DNA from: Poriferisodalis sp964484385
Lineage (GTDB): Bacteria; Actinomycetota; Acidimicrobiia; Acidimicrobiales; Poriferisodalaceae
Length of the DNA stretch: 64,000 bases
Direction: 5' to 3'
NCBI GenBank assembly: GCA_964484385.1
Contig: CAZAFV010000010.1
Coordinates: 1-64,000, forward strand
Under the pieces are notes generated by a model. The model ran no database searches and had not been told where the DNA came from. It saw only the letters and a list, made by a program, of their open reading frames with translations. Position 1 is the stretch's first letter. Each line of letters starts with the position of its first letter. Shown piece after piece: positions 19,720-27,936 of this stretch. The position numbers and the translations under genes are program-made.

Positions 19720-21897
19720 GTGAGCAAGCCGCCTCTGCGACCGCACCAGCTTGTGCTGGGCATCGGTATCGCATTCGCGGCGATCACCGCTGCCTCGGGC
19801 ATCGCCGCTGCGGCGTTCGGTTTCCACGAAGACACCGACGCCGCCCATCGCGAAGTGTTCGGCAATGTGCCGGGCGGGGTCAAGTTCGCGTTCTACGCCT
19901 TGACGTGCGTGCTGATCGTCTACGGAGCATGGAACTTCGCCCAGCGCACGCGTAACTGGCAGCGAGGCGCGCCCGATCGACGCTCCACCACTGCGTCCAA
20001 CGCCCGCCGGCGACTGCACGATTACCGCGGCGGCGTGCTCATGCAGACACTGCTGCGCGATCCGGCCGCCGGCGTGATGCACGCACTGCTCTACTACGGC
20101 TTCCTGGTGCTGCTGGCGGTCACCACCACGCTCGAGATCAACCACCAGCTGCCGACGGCCGCAAAGTTCCTCGTCGGTCCCACCTACCAGGGCTTCAGCT
20201 TCGTCGGTGATCTGGCGGGAGTGATCTTCCTGGCCGGAGCGGTCTGGGCGATCGTGCGCCGGTATGCCGCGCGCCCGTACCGCATCCGGATCAAGTCGCG
20301 GCCAGAGCACATGGTCATCCTGATCGTGCTCGCCGCGCTCGGTGCCACCGGCTTCGTGGCCGAGGCCATGCGCATTGTGATCGACGGCCGGCCCGCATAC
20401 GAGCAGTGGTCATTCATCGGCTATCCGCTGTCGGCGGCGTTCGACGGCCTCGCCAACATCCGCGGCTGGCACCAGGTGTGGTGGATCGCCCACGTGGGCT
20501 GCTTCATGGCTTTTCTGGTGATGCTGCCCATCACCATGCTGCGGCACATGTTCACCTCGCCGCTCAACATGTACCTGCGCGATCGCGAGCGGCCCAAGGG
20601 CGCCATGCGGATGGTGCCCGACCTGATGGAGGCCGACGACATCGAGTCCATCGGCGTGTCGGTGGTGAACGAGTTCACCTGGAAGCAGCTGCTCGACACC
20701 GACGCCTGCACCATGTGCGGCCGCTGCACCGCGGTGTGCCCGGCCCATGCCACGGGCAAGCCGCTCGATCCCCGCGAGATCGTGCTGAAGACCGGCGAGA
20801 TCATGGCCGCGACCGGGGAGCACGGCGGGGTGACGCCGCCGATCGGCACCGATGCCGAGATCACCGTGGCTGCGGACTCGGTCTTCGAGCGGATCACCCA
20901 TGAGGAGCTCTGGGCGTGCACGACCTGCAAGGCGTGCGACGAGAACTGCCCGGTCAACATCGAGATCCTCGACAAGATCCTCGACATGCGCCGCTACCTG
21001 ACGCTGATGGAGAGCGAGTTTCCCGCCGAGCTGGGCGGCGCGTTCCGGGGCATGGAGAACAACGCCAACCCCTGGAACCTCAACAACGGCGAGCGGGCCG
21101 ACTGGGCCGATGGTCTCGATGTGGAAGTGGTCGATGCCGATGACCCGTTCGATCACGAGTACCTCTACTGGGTGGGCTGTGCCGGGTCGTTCGATGACAA
21201 GAACCGCCGGGTCTCGGTGGCTACGGCCAAGCTGCTGCAGCGCGCCGGTGTCGACTTCGCCATCCTGGGACCGGGCGAGAACTGCACTGGCGACAGCGCG
21301 CGGCGCTCGGGCAACGAGTACCTGTTCCAGATGCTTGCGGCCGAGAACATCGCGGCGCTCAACGGCATGGGTGTCCGCAAGGTCATCACCCAGTGCCCGC
21401 ACTGCTTCAACACGCTGCGCAACGAGTACCCGCAGTACGGCGGGAACTGGGAGGTCATCCACCATGCCCAGTTCCTCGAACAGCTTGTGGCCGACGGGCG
21501 TTTGGATCTCTCCGAGGCACGGCTGGACGAGCGGGTCGTGTACCACGACTCGTGCTACCTGGGCCGCCACAACGACGTGTACCTGGCGCCGCGCAATGTC
21601 ATCGGCAGCCTCGGCGGCGTGGAGATCGTGGAGGCTCCCCGCAACGGCACTAAGGGCATGTGCTGCGGGGCCGGCGGGGCGCGCATGTGGATGGAGGAGA
21701 CCATCGGCACCAAGGTGAACGACGAGCGCTCACGCGAGCTGCTCGACACCGGCGCCGACCGCATCGCCACGGCGTGCCCGTTCTGCTTCATCATGATCGA
21801 CGACGGCGTGAAGGGTCATGGCGTCGAGGACGACGAGGTCAAGGTGGCCGACATCTCCATCCACCTCATCGACGCCCTCGAAGCCGCCGACGACTGA
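19720..21897 (+). CDS. Membrane-bound Fe-S oxidoreductase, EtfD/HdrD-like
   Basis: 725 aa. The N-terminal ~290 residues are membrane-spanning and resemble nitrate-reductase gamma subunits (several helices with His residues suitable for heme b). Then two [4Fe-4S] motifs, CTMCGRCTAVCP (about 329) and CTTCKACDENCP (about 399), and two CCG domains with CPHC (about 559), DSCYLGRH (610), CCGAGG (648) and CPFC (686), as in heterodisulfide reductase D. Actinobacterial proteins of this layout (EtfD) move electrons from ETF in fatty-acid oxidation to menaquinone; that role is inferred. No etfAB nearby. Start is the GTG just after a -10 box. Confidence 0.88.
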   Translation: MSKPPLRPHQLVLGIGIAFAAITAASGIAAAAFGFHEDTDAAHREVFGNVPGGVKFAFYALTCVLIVYGAWNFAQRTRNWQRGAPDRRSTTASNARRRLHDYRGGVLMQTLLRDPAAGVMHALLYYGFLVLLAVTTTLEINHQLPTAAKFLVGPTYQGFSFVGDLAGVIFLAGAVWAIVRRYAARPYRIRIKSRPEHMVILIVLAALGATGFVAEAMRIVIDGRPAYEQWSFIGYPLSAAFDGLANIRGWHQVWWIAHVGCFMAFLVMLPITMLRHMFTSPLNMYLRDRERPKGAMRMVPDLMEADDIESIGVSVVNEFTWKQLLDTDACTMCGRCTAVCPAHATGKPLDPREIVLKTGEIMAATGEHGGVTPPIGTDAEITVAADSVFERITHEELWACTTCKACDENCPVNIEILDKILDMRRYLTLMESEFPAELGGAFRGMENNANPWNLNNGERADWADGLDVEVVDADDPFDHEYLYWVGCAGSFDDKNRRVSVATAKLLQRAGVDFAILGPGENCTGDSARRSGNEYLFQMLAAENIAALNGMGVRKVITQCPHCFNTLRNEYPQYGGNWEVIHHAQFLEQLVADGRLDLSEARLDERVVYHDSCYLGRHNDVYLAPRNVIGSLGGVEIVEAPRNGTKGMCCGAGGARMWMEETIGTKVNDERSRELLDTGADRIATACPFCFIMIDDGVKGHGVEDDEVKVADISIHLIDALEAADD

Positions 21898-21905
21898 TCC
21901 GTCGC

Positions 21906-23198
21906 TCAGCGGCGATATTCGTAGACGACGTTGGCTGCGGCAGCGGCCGGATCGGTGGGGTCGTCGTGGCGGTAGACGGCGAAGCGAGCAGCTCCGCAGT
22001 CGCCGAAGACATCGCAGGCGAGCGTGCCGGTGAGACCGCCATAGCCCTCGACTGCCGACAGATGGCTGCGCAACGCTGCGCGGTCGATGACGAGCACGTC
22101 GCCGTCGAGATGTGAGGTGCTTTCGATGGCATCCAGCAGCAGTGTCGTGGCGTCGTAGGCCTGCGGCCAGAACGACCCGGCGGACACGTCGCCGATGTCT
22201 GCGGTGATGCGATCCAGCAGGTCGGGCACGCCGCGGCCGGTGGACTCGTTGATGTCATCGGGATGGCGCACGTCACGACCGGCCAGATACAGACCCGCAG
22301 ACCTGGGCTCGCCCAGGTAGGGGCTAGCGAAGAAATCCGACGTCACCACCAGCGACACGCCCTCCCCGAAGTCGTCGGCGCGCTGGTGCGCCAAGACATC
22401 GTTCGCCTCGTCGGGGAAGAGCGTCACGACGACCGCCTCGGGCTCGCCGTCGGCGATGGCATTCCATGTCGCCGCATGGCTCGCGGCCTGGCGGTGAATG
22501 CTCTCCGAGGCTGTGACCGTTCCCCCGAGCTCGGTGAATGCCGCAGCGAATGCGGTCGCCAGCCCTTCGGTGTACGGGTCACCGTCGTGGATCGCTGCGG
22601 CCCGGCGACGGCCCTGTTCGACGAACAGGAAGTCGGCGATGGCCTCGCCGATATTCAGGTCGTTGTAGGCCGTGCGGTAGTAGCCGTCGTGCTGGTGCTC
22701 GCCCGGATTGCCGGCCAGGTCGGAGGTGAGCGACGGTGCGGTGTTCGACGGCGAGATCATCACCAGGCCCGCCTCGGTCAGCAGCGGCGCTGCCGCGATG
22801 GCCGCAACCGAGCACGACGTGCCGATCACGCCGATCACCTGCGTGTCCCGCAACACGGCGCGCGCAGCACGACGGCCACCCGCCTCCGAGCACTCGCCGT
22901 CGAGTCCCCCGCCCAGATTCACCACGAACTCTCCGTGCAGCGGGCCGTAATCGCTCACGGCCATCTGCACCGCGAGGTACACCGGGGACTCGGTGTCGGC
23001 GGAACCGCCGAGCGCACTGATCGAACGAATCTGCACGGCCTCGTCGGCCGATACCCGCACTTCACCCGAAGCGCTGCCGGAGCTGCCGTCGTCGGACGCT
23101 CCGTCGCCGTTGCTCGAGCACGCGGCCGCGAGCACGGCGGCCGCCGCCACCAAGCCAAACCATCGAGTTATGCAGAGAGTGCATCTCACGGCCGACAT
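21906..23198 (-). CDS. Branched-chain amino acid-type ABC substrate-binding lipoprotein
   Basis: About 430 aa, periplasmic-binding-protein type I (LivJ-like). Signal peptide VAAAAVLAAACSS ends in a lipobox Cys, so it should be lipid-anchored outside the membrane. GVIGTSCSVAAIAAAPLL and LVMISPSNTAPSLT are typical of the family (the region where backgrounds switch to alternative states in LivJ-like sensors). ATG 23198 chosen; a GTG at 23222 is possible. No livHMGF permease/ATPase genes in the window, so it is an orphan: transport partner elsewhere or a sensory role. Convergent with the EtfD-like gene, 8 nt apart. Confidence 0.85.
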   Translation of the reverse strand: MSAVRCTLCITRWFGLVAAAAVLAAACSSNGDGASDDGSSGSASGEVRVSADEAVQIRSISALGGSADTESPVYLAVQMAVSDYGPLHGEFVVNLGGGLDGECSEAGGRRAARAVLRDTQVIGVIGTSCSVAAIAAAPLLTEAGLVMISPSNTAPSLTSDLAGNPGEHQHDGYYRTAYNDLNIGEAIADFLFVEQGRRRAAAIHDGDPYTEGLATAFAAAFTELGGTVTASESIHRQAASHAATWNAIADGEPEAVVVTLFPDEANDVLAHQRADDFGEGVSLVVTSDFFASPYLGEPRSAGLYLAGRDVRHPDDINESTGRGVPDLLDRITADIGDVSAGSFWPQAYDATTLLLDAIESTSHLDGDVLVIDRAALRSHLSAVEGYGGLTGTLACDVFGDCGAARFAVYRHDDPTDPAAAAANVVYEYRR

Positions 23199-23210
23199 CC
23201 TGCCACGGAC

Positions 23211-23305
23211 CCCTCGGGCCACGGCTTCGCTCTGTGCTTCCCGCTCAGGCTCCCGAGTGCCATGTGATTGGGCTCGCGGGCCGCTTGGGCCGGGGACTCG
23301 GCCTC
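23211..23305. repeat. Dispersed GGCCGCTCGGGCC repeat, degenerate copy B1
   Basis: Contains CTCGGGCCACGGCTTCG and GGGCCGCTTGGGCCG, decayed versions of the element at 27867, 29678 and 36423. It ends against the dcd stop codon, as copy B2 ends over the PBP-like stop. Confidence 0.55.
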
Positions 23306-23884
23306 TTACAGCATGCGGCGGGAGCGGAAGTTCTCGTGGTAGCGGCTGGGGGTGGGGCCGCGCTGGCCCCGGTACTTGGAGCCCAGCAGCTCGGCGCCGT
23401 AGGGGTGCTCGGCTGGCGTGGTCATCTCCATGAAGCTGATCTGGCAGATCTTCATGCTCGGATACAGCGTGATCGGCAGGTTGGCCACGTTGGACAGCTC
23501 GAGCGTCAAGTAGCCGTCCCAGCCGGGATCCACGAACCCGGCAGTCGTGTGGATGAGCAGGCCGAGACGCCCCAACGACGACTTGCCCTCGATGCGGCCG
23601 ACCAGGTCGTCCGGCACGGCCACCCGTTCGAGCGTGGAGCCCAGCGCGAACTCGCCGGGGTGCAGGATGAACGCGTCGCCCGCCGCGACCTCCACCTCCT
23701 CGGTCAGGTCGGTCTGGTCCTCGATGACGTCGATGACTCGACGGGTGTGGTTGCGGAAGACCCGGAAGGTGGCATCCAGCCGCAGATCCACCGATGACGG
23801 CTGCACTGCTGCGTCGCCTAGCGGCTCGATGACGATACGGCCCTTCTCGAGCGCTTCACGGATGCTCCGGTCCGACAGGATCAC
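23306..23884 (-). CDS. dcd: dCTP deaminase (probably dUMP-forming)
   Basis: 192 aa. Converts dCTP to dUTP or, in the actinobacterial bifunctional form, directly to dUMP. Conserved VQPSSVDLRLD, GEFALGSTLERV, GRIEGKSSLGRLGLLIHTTAG (catalytic Glu in the middle block) and a C-terminal GSKYRGQRGPTPSRYH. The HTTAGFVDPGWDG run with Thr-Thr-Ala matches the bifunctional type (inference). GTG 23884 has AAGGAG 5 nt upstream. Confidence 0.93.
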   Translation of the reverse strand: MILSDRSIREALEKGRIVIEPLGDAAVQPSSVDLRLDATFRVFRNHTRRVIDVIEDQTDLTEEVEVAAGDAFILHPGEFALGSTLERVAVPDDLVGRIEGKSSLGRLGLLIHTTAGFVDPGWDGYLTLELSNVANLPITLYPSMKICQISFMEMTTPAEHPYGAELLGSKYRGQRGPTPSRYHENFRSRRML

Positions 23885-23924
23885 CTCGGCTCCTTTCCGT
23901 CTGAATAGGCTCCGGCCTCATTCC

Positions 23925-23995
23925 GCGGGTGTAGTTCAATGGCAGAACTTCAGCTTCCCAAGCTGATAACGGGGGTTCGATTCCCCTCACCCGCT
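23925..23995 (+). tRNA. tRNA-Gly (CCC)
   Basis: 71-nt cloverleaf: acceptor GCGGGTG / CACCCGC, D-arm TAGTTCAATGGCAGAAC, anticodon stem TCAGC / GCTGA with loop TTCCCAA (anticodon CCC), T-arm GGGGGTTCGATTCCCCT wait-pairing GGGG/CCCC, discriminator T. No encoded CCA. Confidence 0.95.
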
Positions 23996-23999
23996 CAGC

Positions 24000-24266
24000 T
24001 CACCCGGCCAGCAGTGTCGCGAGCGCCCAGATCGCTGCGACCAGTCCTACGAGTGCGAGCGGCACCGCCCGCCGTGCCGGCGCCCGCACCGGCTCTCCCT
24101 CACCGTCGCCGCGCCGCGGGCGCACCATGGCTGCCAGGTTGCCCACCAACAGCGCGCCGCCCACCGCCAACACGAGGTACCGGATGAGGTCGTCGCCGAG
24201 GAACATCGTGCTGCCGCCGTCGGCGGCCAGCATGTGGGCGGCGCTCAAGAAGCAATCCTCGGCCAT
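24000..24266 (-). CDS. Small two-helix membrane protein, unknown
   Basis: 88 aa. Two hydrophobic segments (about 28-46, YLVLAVGGALLVGNLAAMV, and about 68-86, VPLALVGLVAAIWALATLL) joined by an Arg/Pro-rich loop. ATG lies 3 nt after the dnaB stop, so it is probably co-transcribed with dnaB. No recognised family. It ends 5 nt from the opposite-strand tRNA-Gly. Confidence 0.65.
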   Translation of the reverse strand: MAEDCFLSAAHMLAADGGSTMFLGDDLIRYLVLAVGGALLVGNLAAMVRPRRGDGEGEPVRAPARRAVPLALVGLVAAIWALATLLAG

Positions 24267-24269
24267 CAG

Positions 24270-25631
24270 TTACTCGTGCGCCATGTCGGCGAACAGCGTG
24301 TATTGCGGCATGAACGCCAAGCGTGCGGTGCCGGTGGGCCCGTTGCGGTGCTTCGCGACGATGATCTCCGCCATGCCTCGATCAGCGGTGTCCTCGTTGT
24401 AGATCTCATCGCGGTAGATGAACATGACGATGTCGGCGTCCTGCTCGATCGAACCCGATTCACGCAGGTCCGACAGCATGGGTCGCTTGTCGCTGCGCGA
24501 CTCCAGGTTCCGGCTCAGCTGCGAGAGCGCCACGATCGGCGTCTCGAGCTCGCGGGCCAGGATTTTGAGGCCGCGTGAGATCTCCGCGATCTCCACCTGG
24601 CGGTTCTCGGCGTTCGCCCGCCCGCTCATGAGCTGCAGGTAGTCGACCACGATCAGACCCAGACCGCCCAGCCGGCTGCGCAGCCGCCGGGCCTTGGCAC
24701 GAATCTCGGTGACGGTCACGTTCGGGTTGTCGTCGATCCACATCGGCGCATCACCCAATCGACCCACGCTGCGCGTGATGTGGTTCCACTCGTCGGCGCG
24801 CAGCTGGCCCGTTCGCACCCGCGTGGCATCGACCCGTGCGTCGGAGGCCAGCAGCCGGCCCGTCAGCTCGGCATGGTTCATCTCCAGCGAGAAGAGCAGT
24901 ACCGGCTGCTGCAATTCCAAGGCCACGCTGGAGGCCATCGTCAGCGCCAGCGACGTCTTGCCCATTGCGGGCCGGGCACCCACGACGACCAGCGACGACG
25001 GTTGGATCCCCGCCAGGATGCGGTCGAGCGAGGAGAAGCCGGTCGCCAGGCCCGAGAAGGCATCGCCCCGTTCGTACAGCTCCTCCAGCCGGTCCAGGCT
25101 CTCGTCCAGCAAGTCGTGCAGGGACTGGGTGGAGTCGACAATGCGGCGCTCGGCCACGCTGAACACCAACGATTCCGCTTGGTCGATGGCCGCAGCCGTG
25201 TCGTCGGGGCGGCTGTGCGCAAGCTCCGAGATCTCCGACGAGACGGCGATCAAGCGGCGCAGCAGCGCGGTGTCTTCCACGATGCGCGCATACCGGTCGA
25301 CGTGGGTGAGCGTGGGCGTGGCGGCTTCGAGCGCCAGCAGGCGATCGGCGCCCCCGGCCGCGGCGAGGTTGCCGCTGCGCTCGAGCTGATCGGCAACGGT
25401 CAGGCAGTCGACGGGTTCGGAGGAGACGTAGAGCGACTCGATCGCCTCGAACACGAGCCCGTTCGCTGGCACATAGAAGTGATCAACAGCGAGACGCTCG
25501 ACAGCGGCACCGATGGCATCGTTCGAGAGCAGCATCGCCCCGAGCACCGATTCCTCGGCGTCGATGTTCTGCGGCGGGACCCGGCCGCCGACTCGGCGCG
25601 CGACATCGGTCGGCAGCTCGGCGAGACTCAT
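24270..25631 (-). CDS. dnaB: Replicative DNA helicase DnaB
   Basis: 453 aa hexameric helicase that unwinds the fork. N-terminal domain begins VPPQNIDAEESVLGAMLLS; RecA domain has Walker A VVGARPAMGKTSLALTMA and VVDYLQLMSG. Full contiguous length, no intein (many actinobacterial dnaB genes carry one). ATG 25631 is the family start; an upstream extension in the frame is out-of-family. A pair of inverted DnaA boxes lies upstream. Confidence 0.96.
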   Translation of the reverse strand: MSLAELPTDVARRVGGRVPPQNIDAEESVLGAMLLSNDAIGAAVERLAVDHFYVPANGLVFEAIESLYVSSEPVDCLTVADQLERSGNLAAAGGADRLLALEAATPTLTHVDRYARIVEDTALLRRLIAVSSEISELAHSRPDDTAAAIDQAESLVFSVAERRIVDSTQSLHDLLDESLDRLEELYERGDAFSGLATGFSSLDRILAGIQPSSLVVVGARPAMGKTSLALTMASSVALELQQPVLLFSLEMNHAELTGRLLASDARVDATRVRTGQLRADEWNHITRSVGRLGDAPMWIDDNPNVTVTEIRAKARRLRSRLGGLGLIVVDYLQLMSGRANAENRQVEIAEISRGLKILARELETPIVALSQLSRNLESRSDKRPMLSDLRESGSIEQDADIVMFIYRDEIYNEDTADRGMAEIIVAKHRNGPTGTARLAFMPQYTLFADMAHE

Positions 25632-25712
25632 TGCCGGATACCTTGCCGCGCGCACCCTGCGGAACGCTTGGGCACACCTAGGGGAAATCGCGGGGAAATC
25701 GCTCTCCGGGCC

Positions 25713-25738
25713 TGTGCACAACCAGCGAGTTGTCCACA
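25713..25738. promoter_or_regulatory. Inverted pair of DnaA boxes upstream of dnaB
   Basis: TGTGCACAA (25713-25721, one mismatch) and TTGTCCACA (25730-25738) face each other across 8 nt. Located in the dnaB leader; suggests DnaA control of dnaB (inference). Confidence 0.55.
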
Positions 25739-25808
25739 GGCCTCGAAATTATGGTGAGGCACGCCCCTACTTCACAGAGGGGGTGTGACAGCAATGGTCT
25801 CGGGATCA

Positions 25809-25879
25809 GCGAGCCTGCCGCGAATTCAGCTCGCCTATGTGTGAGTGCGGCAGCGCAGACAAGCAGCGGACAGGCTCGC
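25809..25879. repeat. 9-bp inverted repeat downstream of rplI
   Basis: GCGAGCCTG (25809-25817) and CAGGCTCGC (25871-25879), a perfect pair 53 nt apart, 19 nt past the rplI stop. Could fold as a long hairpin ending the rpsF operon transcript; no U-run, so weak as an intrinsic terminator. The rest of the 266-nt gap holds only the dnaB leader. Confidence 0.35.
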
Positions 25880-25897
25880 GGACCTCCGCTTGGCCTG

Positions 25898-26347
25898 TTA
25901 GCTCAGCGCCACGACCTCGACGTTGAAGGTGAACGACACGTCGGGGTGCAGCTCTGCTGCGACCTCGTGCGTGCCGATGGTCCGGATCGGCGCCTCGATC
26001 GTCAGCTTGCGGCGGTCGACCTCAGCGCCCGTCCGGGCCGTCATCGCCGCAGCGATCTCCGCGGTCGTGACCGATCCGTAGAGATGCGTCCCCGAGCCAG
26101 CCCGGGCAGCAATGGTCACACCGTCCGCGACCAGTTCCTTGGCGACACGCTCGGCTGTCTCGCGCTCACGCAGATCGCGCGCGGACCGCGCCCGGGCCAT
26201 GGCCGCTGCCTGGCTGACGGTGCCGTCCGTCGCTCGCAAGGCCAGCCCGCGCGGTATCAGGTGGTTCCGGGCGAACCCGTCGGCCACGTCGATCACCGAT
26301 CCGGCAGTGCCGACACCGTCGACATCGCTGCGCAGCACGACCTTCAT
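25898..26347 (-). CDS. rplI: 50S ribosomal protein L9
   Basis: 149 aa. N-terminal L9 domain MKVVLRSDVDGVGTAGSVID and FARNHLIPRGLALRAT, connecting helix, and C-terminal domain with LYGSVTTAEIAAAM and DRRKLTIEAPIRTIGTHEV. ATG overlaps the rpsR stop (ATGA). Last gene of the rpsF-ssb-rpsR-rplI operon. Confidence 0.95.
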   Translation of the reverse strand: MKVVLRSDVDGVGTAGSVIDVADGFARNHLIPRGLALRATDGTVSQAAAMARARSARDLRERETAERVAKELVADGVTIAARAGSGTHLYGSVTTAEIAAAMTARTGAEVDRRKLTIEAPIRTIGTHEVAAELHPDVSFTFNVEVVALS

Positions 26348-26790
26348 GCCTGCTCCCCCGCCACCGCAGCCGGTGCGGGGGCAACGACCTCGTCGAGATG
26401 CTCGTCGACCACGTCGTCGCGGTGTTCCCGCTCGTCGCCCGGCGGACCGTCTGCTCGATCAACAGGCGGGCGGCGGTCGTCGCCCGGCCGCTGGCCGCGT
26501 CGCTTGTCACCGCGCCGCTGCGTCATCGGCCGGCGCGCGTACTCGATCAAGGCCATCTCCCGGGCCGTCTTGATCGCCCGCGCTACCTCGCGCTGCTGCT
26601 GGCGATTGTTCCCCGAGACGCGCTGAGCCCGGATCTTGGCTCGCTCGGAGACAAACGACCTGAGCAGTTCGACGTCCTTGTAGTCGACGTAGGACACCCC
26701 AGCTGTGGTGAGCGGGCTGACCTTGCGCCGACGCGGGCGGCTCCGAAGATCCTTCGCACGGGCCCGACCGGTTCGCTTGCGTGGTGGCAT
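26344..26790 (-). CDS. rpsR: 30S ribosomal protein S18 with long C-terminal extension
   Basis: 148 aa, nearly twice the usual ~80. Core S18 (about 1-92) is clear: VSYVDYKDVELLRSFVSERA, then REVARAIKTAREMALIEYAR. Residues about 93-148 form an Arg/Asp-rich then acidic, Ala/Pro-rich tail not normally present. No Cys residues (C-minus form). ssb stop and rpsR start share one base (TAATG). The tail is in frame and runs exactly into the rplI overlap, so it is genuinely coding. Confidence 0.93.
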   Translation of the reverse strand: MPPRKRTGRARAKDLRSRPRRRKVSPLTTAGVSYVDYKDVELLRSFVSERAKIRAQRVSGNNRQQQREVARAIKTAREMALIEYARRPMTQRRGDKRRGQRPGDDRRPPVDRADGPPGDEREHRDDVVDEHLDEVVAPAPAAVAGEQA

Positions 26791-27254
26791 TAGAACGGTT
26801 CCTCCTCAGGTGACTGTTGTGGTGCGCTGTCGCCGGATTCCCAAGTGCCGCCGCCGCGTCGCTCGCGGGATCCGCCCCCGTCGCCGGCCGGGCCTCGCGG
26901 GATCCGGGTGATCTCGGCAGTCGCCCAGCGCAGTGATGGCGCAATCTCGTCGGCAACGATCTCCACAACGCTGCGCTGGTCGCCGTCTGGTGTCTCCCAG
27001 CTGCGCTGCTCGAGCCGCCCGGTGACGACCACGCGGTTGCCCTTGGCCAGCGACTCGCTGACGTTCTCGGCAAGTTCGGCCCAGCAGACGACGTTGAAGA
27101 AGCTGACTTGCTCCTCCCAATCGTTCGTCTGGCGGTTCATCCACCGCCGGTTCACGGCTACGCCGAGCACTGCCCGGGCGCGGCCGGTCTGGGTGAATCG
27201 AAGTTCAGGATCGCGGGTGAGATTGCCCACCACGGTGATGGTGTTGTCAGCCAT
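26790..27254 (-). CDS. ssb: Single-stranded DNA-binding protein
   Basis: 154 aa. OB fold: ITVVGNLTRDPELRFTQTG, then FFNVVCWAELAENVSESLAKG and RVVVTGRLEQRSWE. Gly/Arg/Ser-rich linker and acidic tip EEEPF that recruits replication and repair partners. Lies between rpsF and rpsR, the standard arrangement. Confidence 0.96.
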   Translation of the reverse strand: MADNTITVVGNLTRDPELRFTQTGRARAVLGVAVNRRWMNRQTNDWEEQVSFFNVVCWAELAENVSESLAKGNRVVVTGRLEQRSWETPDGDQRSVVEIVADEIAPSLRWATAEITRIPRGPAGDGGGSRERRGGGTWESGDSAPQQSPEEEPF

Positions 27255-27265
27255 GACGCCTCCGC

Positions 27266-27601
27266 TTAGTGGCTGTTGGTCGACCCCTCGTCGAGCAATC
27301 CGCGCCGTTGCGCTTCGTCGTCGGGGAGTCGGATGAGCTTGTGGCGGACGACGTCGTCCGCGATCCGCAGGTACCGCTCAACTGGGTCCATCGCTCCGGG
27401 CTCAGCCCGCAACTCGATCACCGAGTAGTAGCCGCGTGTCTTGTGGTTGATCTCGTACGCAAAATCGCGCAGACCCCAGAAATCGAACGAGGCCACCTCG
27501 CCGATCTCTGAAATGCGGCCTTGGACTTCATCCATGGCCTTGCGGGCTTCAGCGTTCTCCAGGTCACCATCGCAGATGACCATCAGCTCGTACGCGCGCA
27601 A
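27266..27601 (-). CDS. rpsF: 30S ribosomal protein S6
   Basis: 111 aa: LRAYELMVICDGDLENAEA start, FWGLRDFAYEINHKTRGYYSV, PVERYLRIADDVVRHKLIRL. A TTG start at 27601 is chosen because AGGAGGT lies 9 nt upstream; the longer frame upstream has no family similarity. First gene of the rpsF-ssb-rpsR-rplI operon. A GC-rich stem (CCCCGCAAGGGG on the minus strand, near 27640) lies in the leader and could be an S6:S18 regulatory element (unproven). Confidence 0.92.
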   Translation of the reverse strand: MRAYELMVICDGDLENAEARKAMDEVQGRISEIGEVASFDFWGLRDFAYEINHKTRGYYSVIELRAEPGAMDPVERYLRIADDVVRHKLIRLPDDEAQRRGLLDEGSTNSH

Positions 27602-27866
27602 TTGGGGGCTACCTCCTGTGGACCCGCCGGGGCGGGGCCCCTTGCGGGGCAGGGATATGTTCTTGCACCCACCCTGCGAACCCGGCCCCAATGAGCAGGC
27701 TCGCTGCAAGCGTCGCAGACGCCTGTGGCTGGACGAGCACGCAAATGCCCGTAGTGCGCTCGCAACGCTAGGCGCGGCACTCGCCGATCACACCCTGAAT
27801 TACTGGCGCGTCGGCTCTGAGAGCGTGCGCGGATTGGCGCACCTTCGCGTCGTACTGCCATCGTTT
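27602..27866. other. Intergenic region upstream of rpsF
   Basis: Non-coding. Holds the rpsF ribosome site (AGGAGGT), a GC-rich hairpin about 15 nt before it, and presumably the operon promoter; TAGCGT on the minus strand near 27772 is the best -10 candidate but has no clear -35. No gene seen on either strand. Confidence 0.5.
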
Positions 27867-27936
27867 CCCGCTCTTGTTCCCAGTTTCTATTGGATTCGGG
27901 CTCACGGGCCGCTCGGGCCCCGGGGCTCAGCCTCTA
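27867..27936. repeat. Dispersed GGCCGCTCGGGCC repeat, copy B2
   Basis: CCCGCTCTTGTTC, a diverged middle, then CTCACGGGCCGCTCGGGCCC and CTCAGCCTCTAGG. The final CTA is the stop codon of the PBP-like gene on the minus strand. GGGCC-CGAGC-GGCCC can form a hairpin. Confidence 0.75.

Noticed and set aside
27602..27660. Confident S6:S18 autoregulatory leader
   Set aside because: A GC-rich stem is present before rpsF, but I could not match the known motif well enough to call it.
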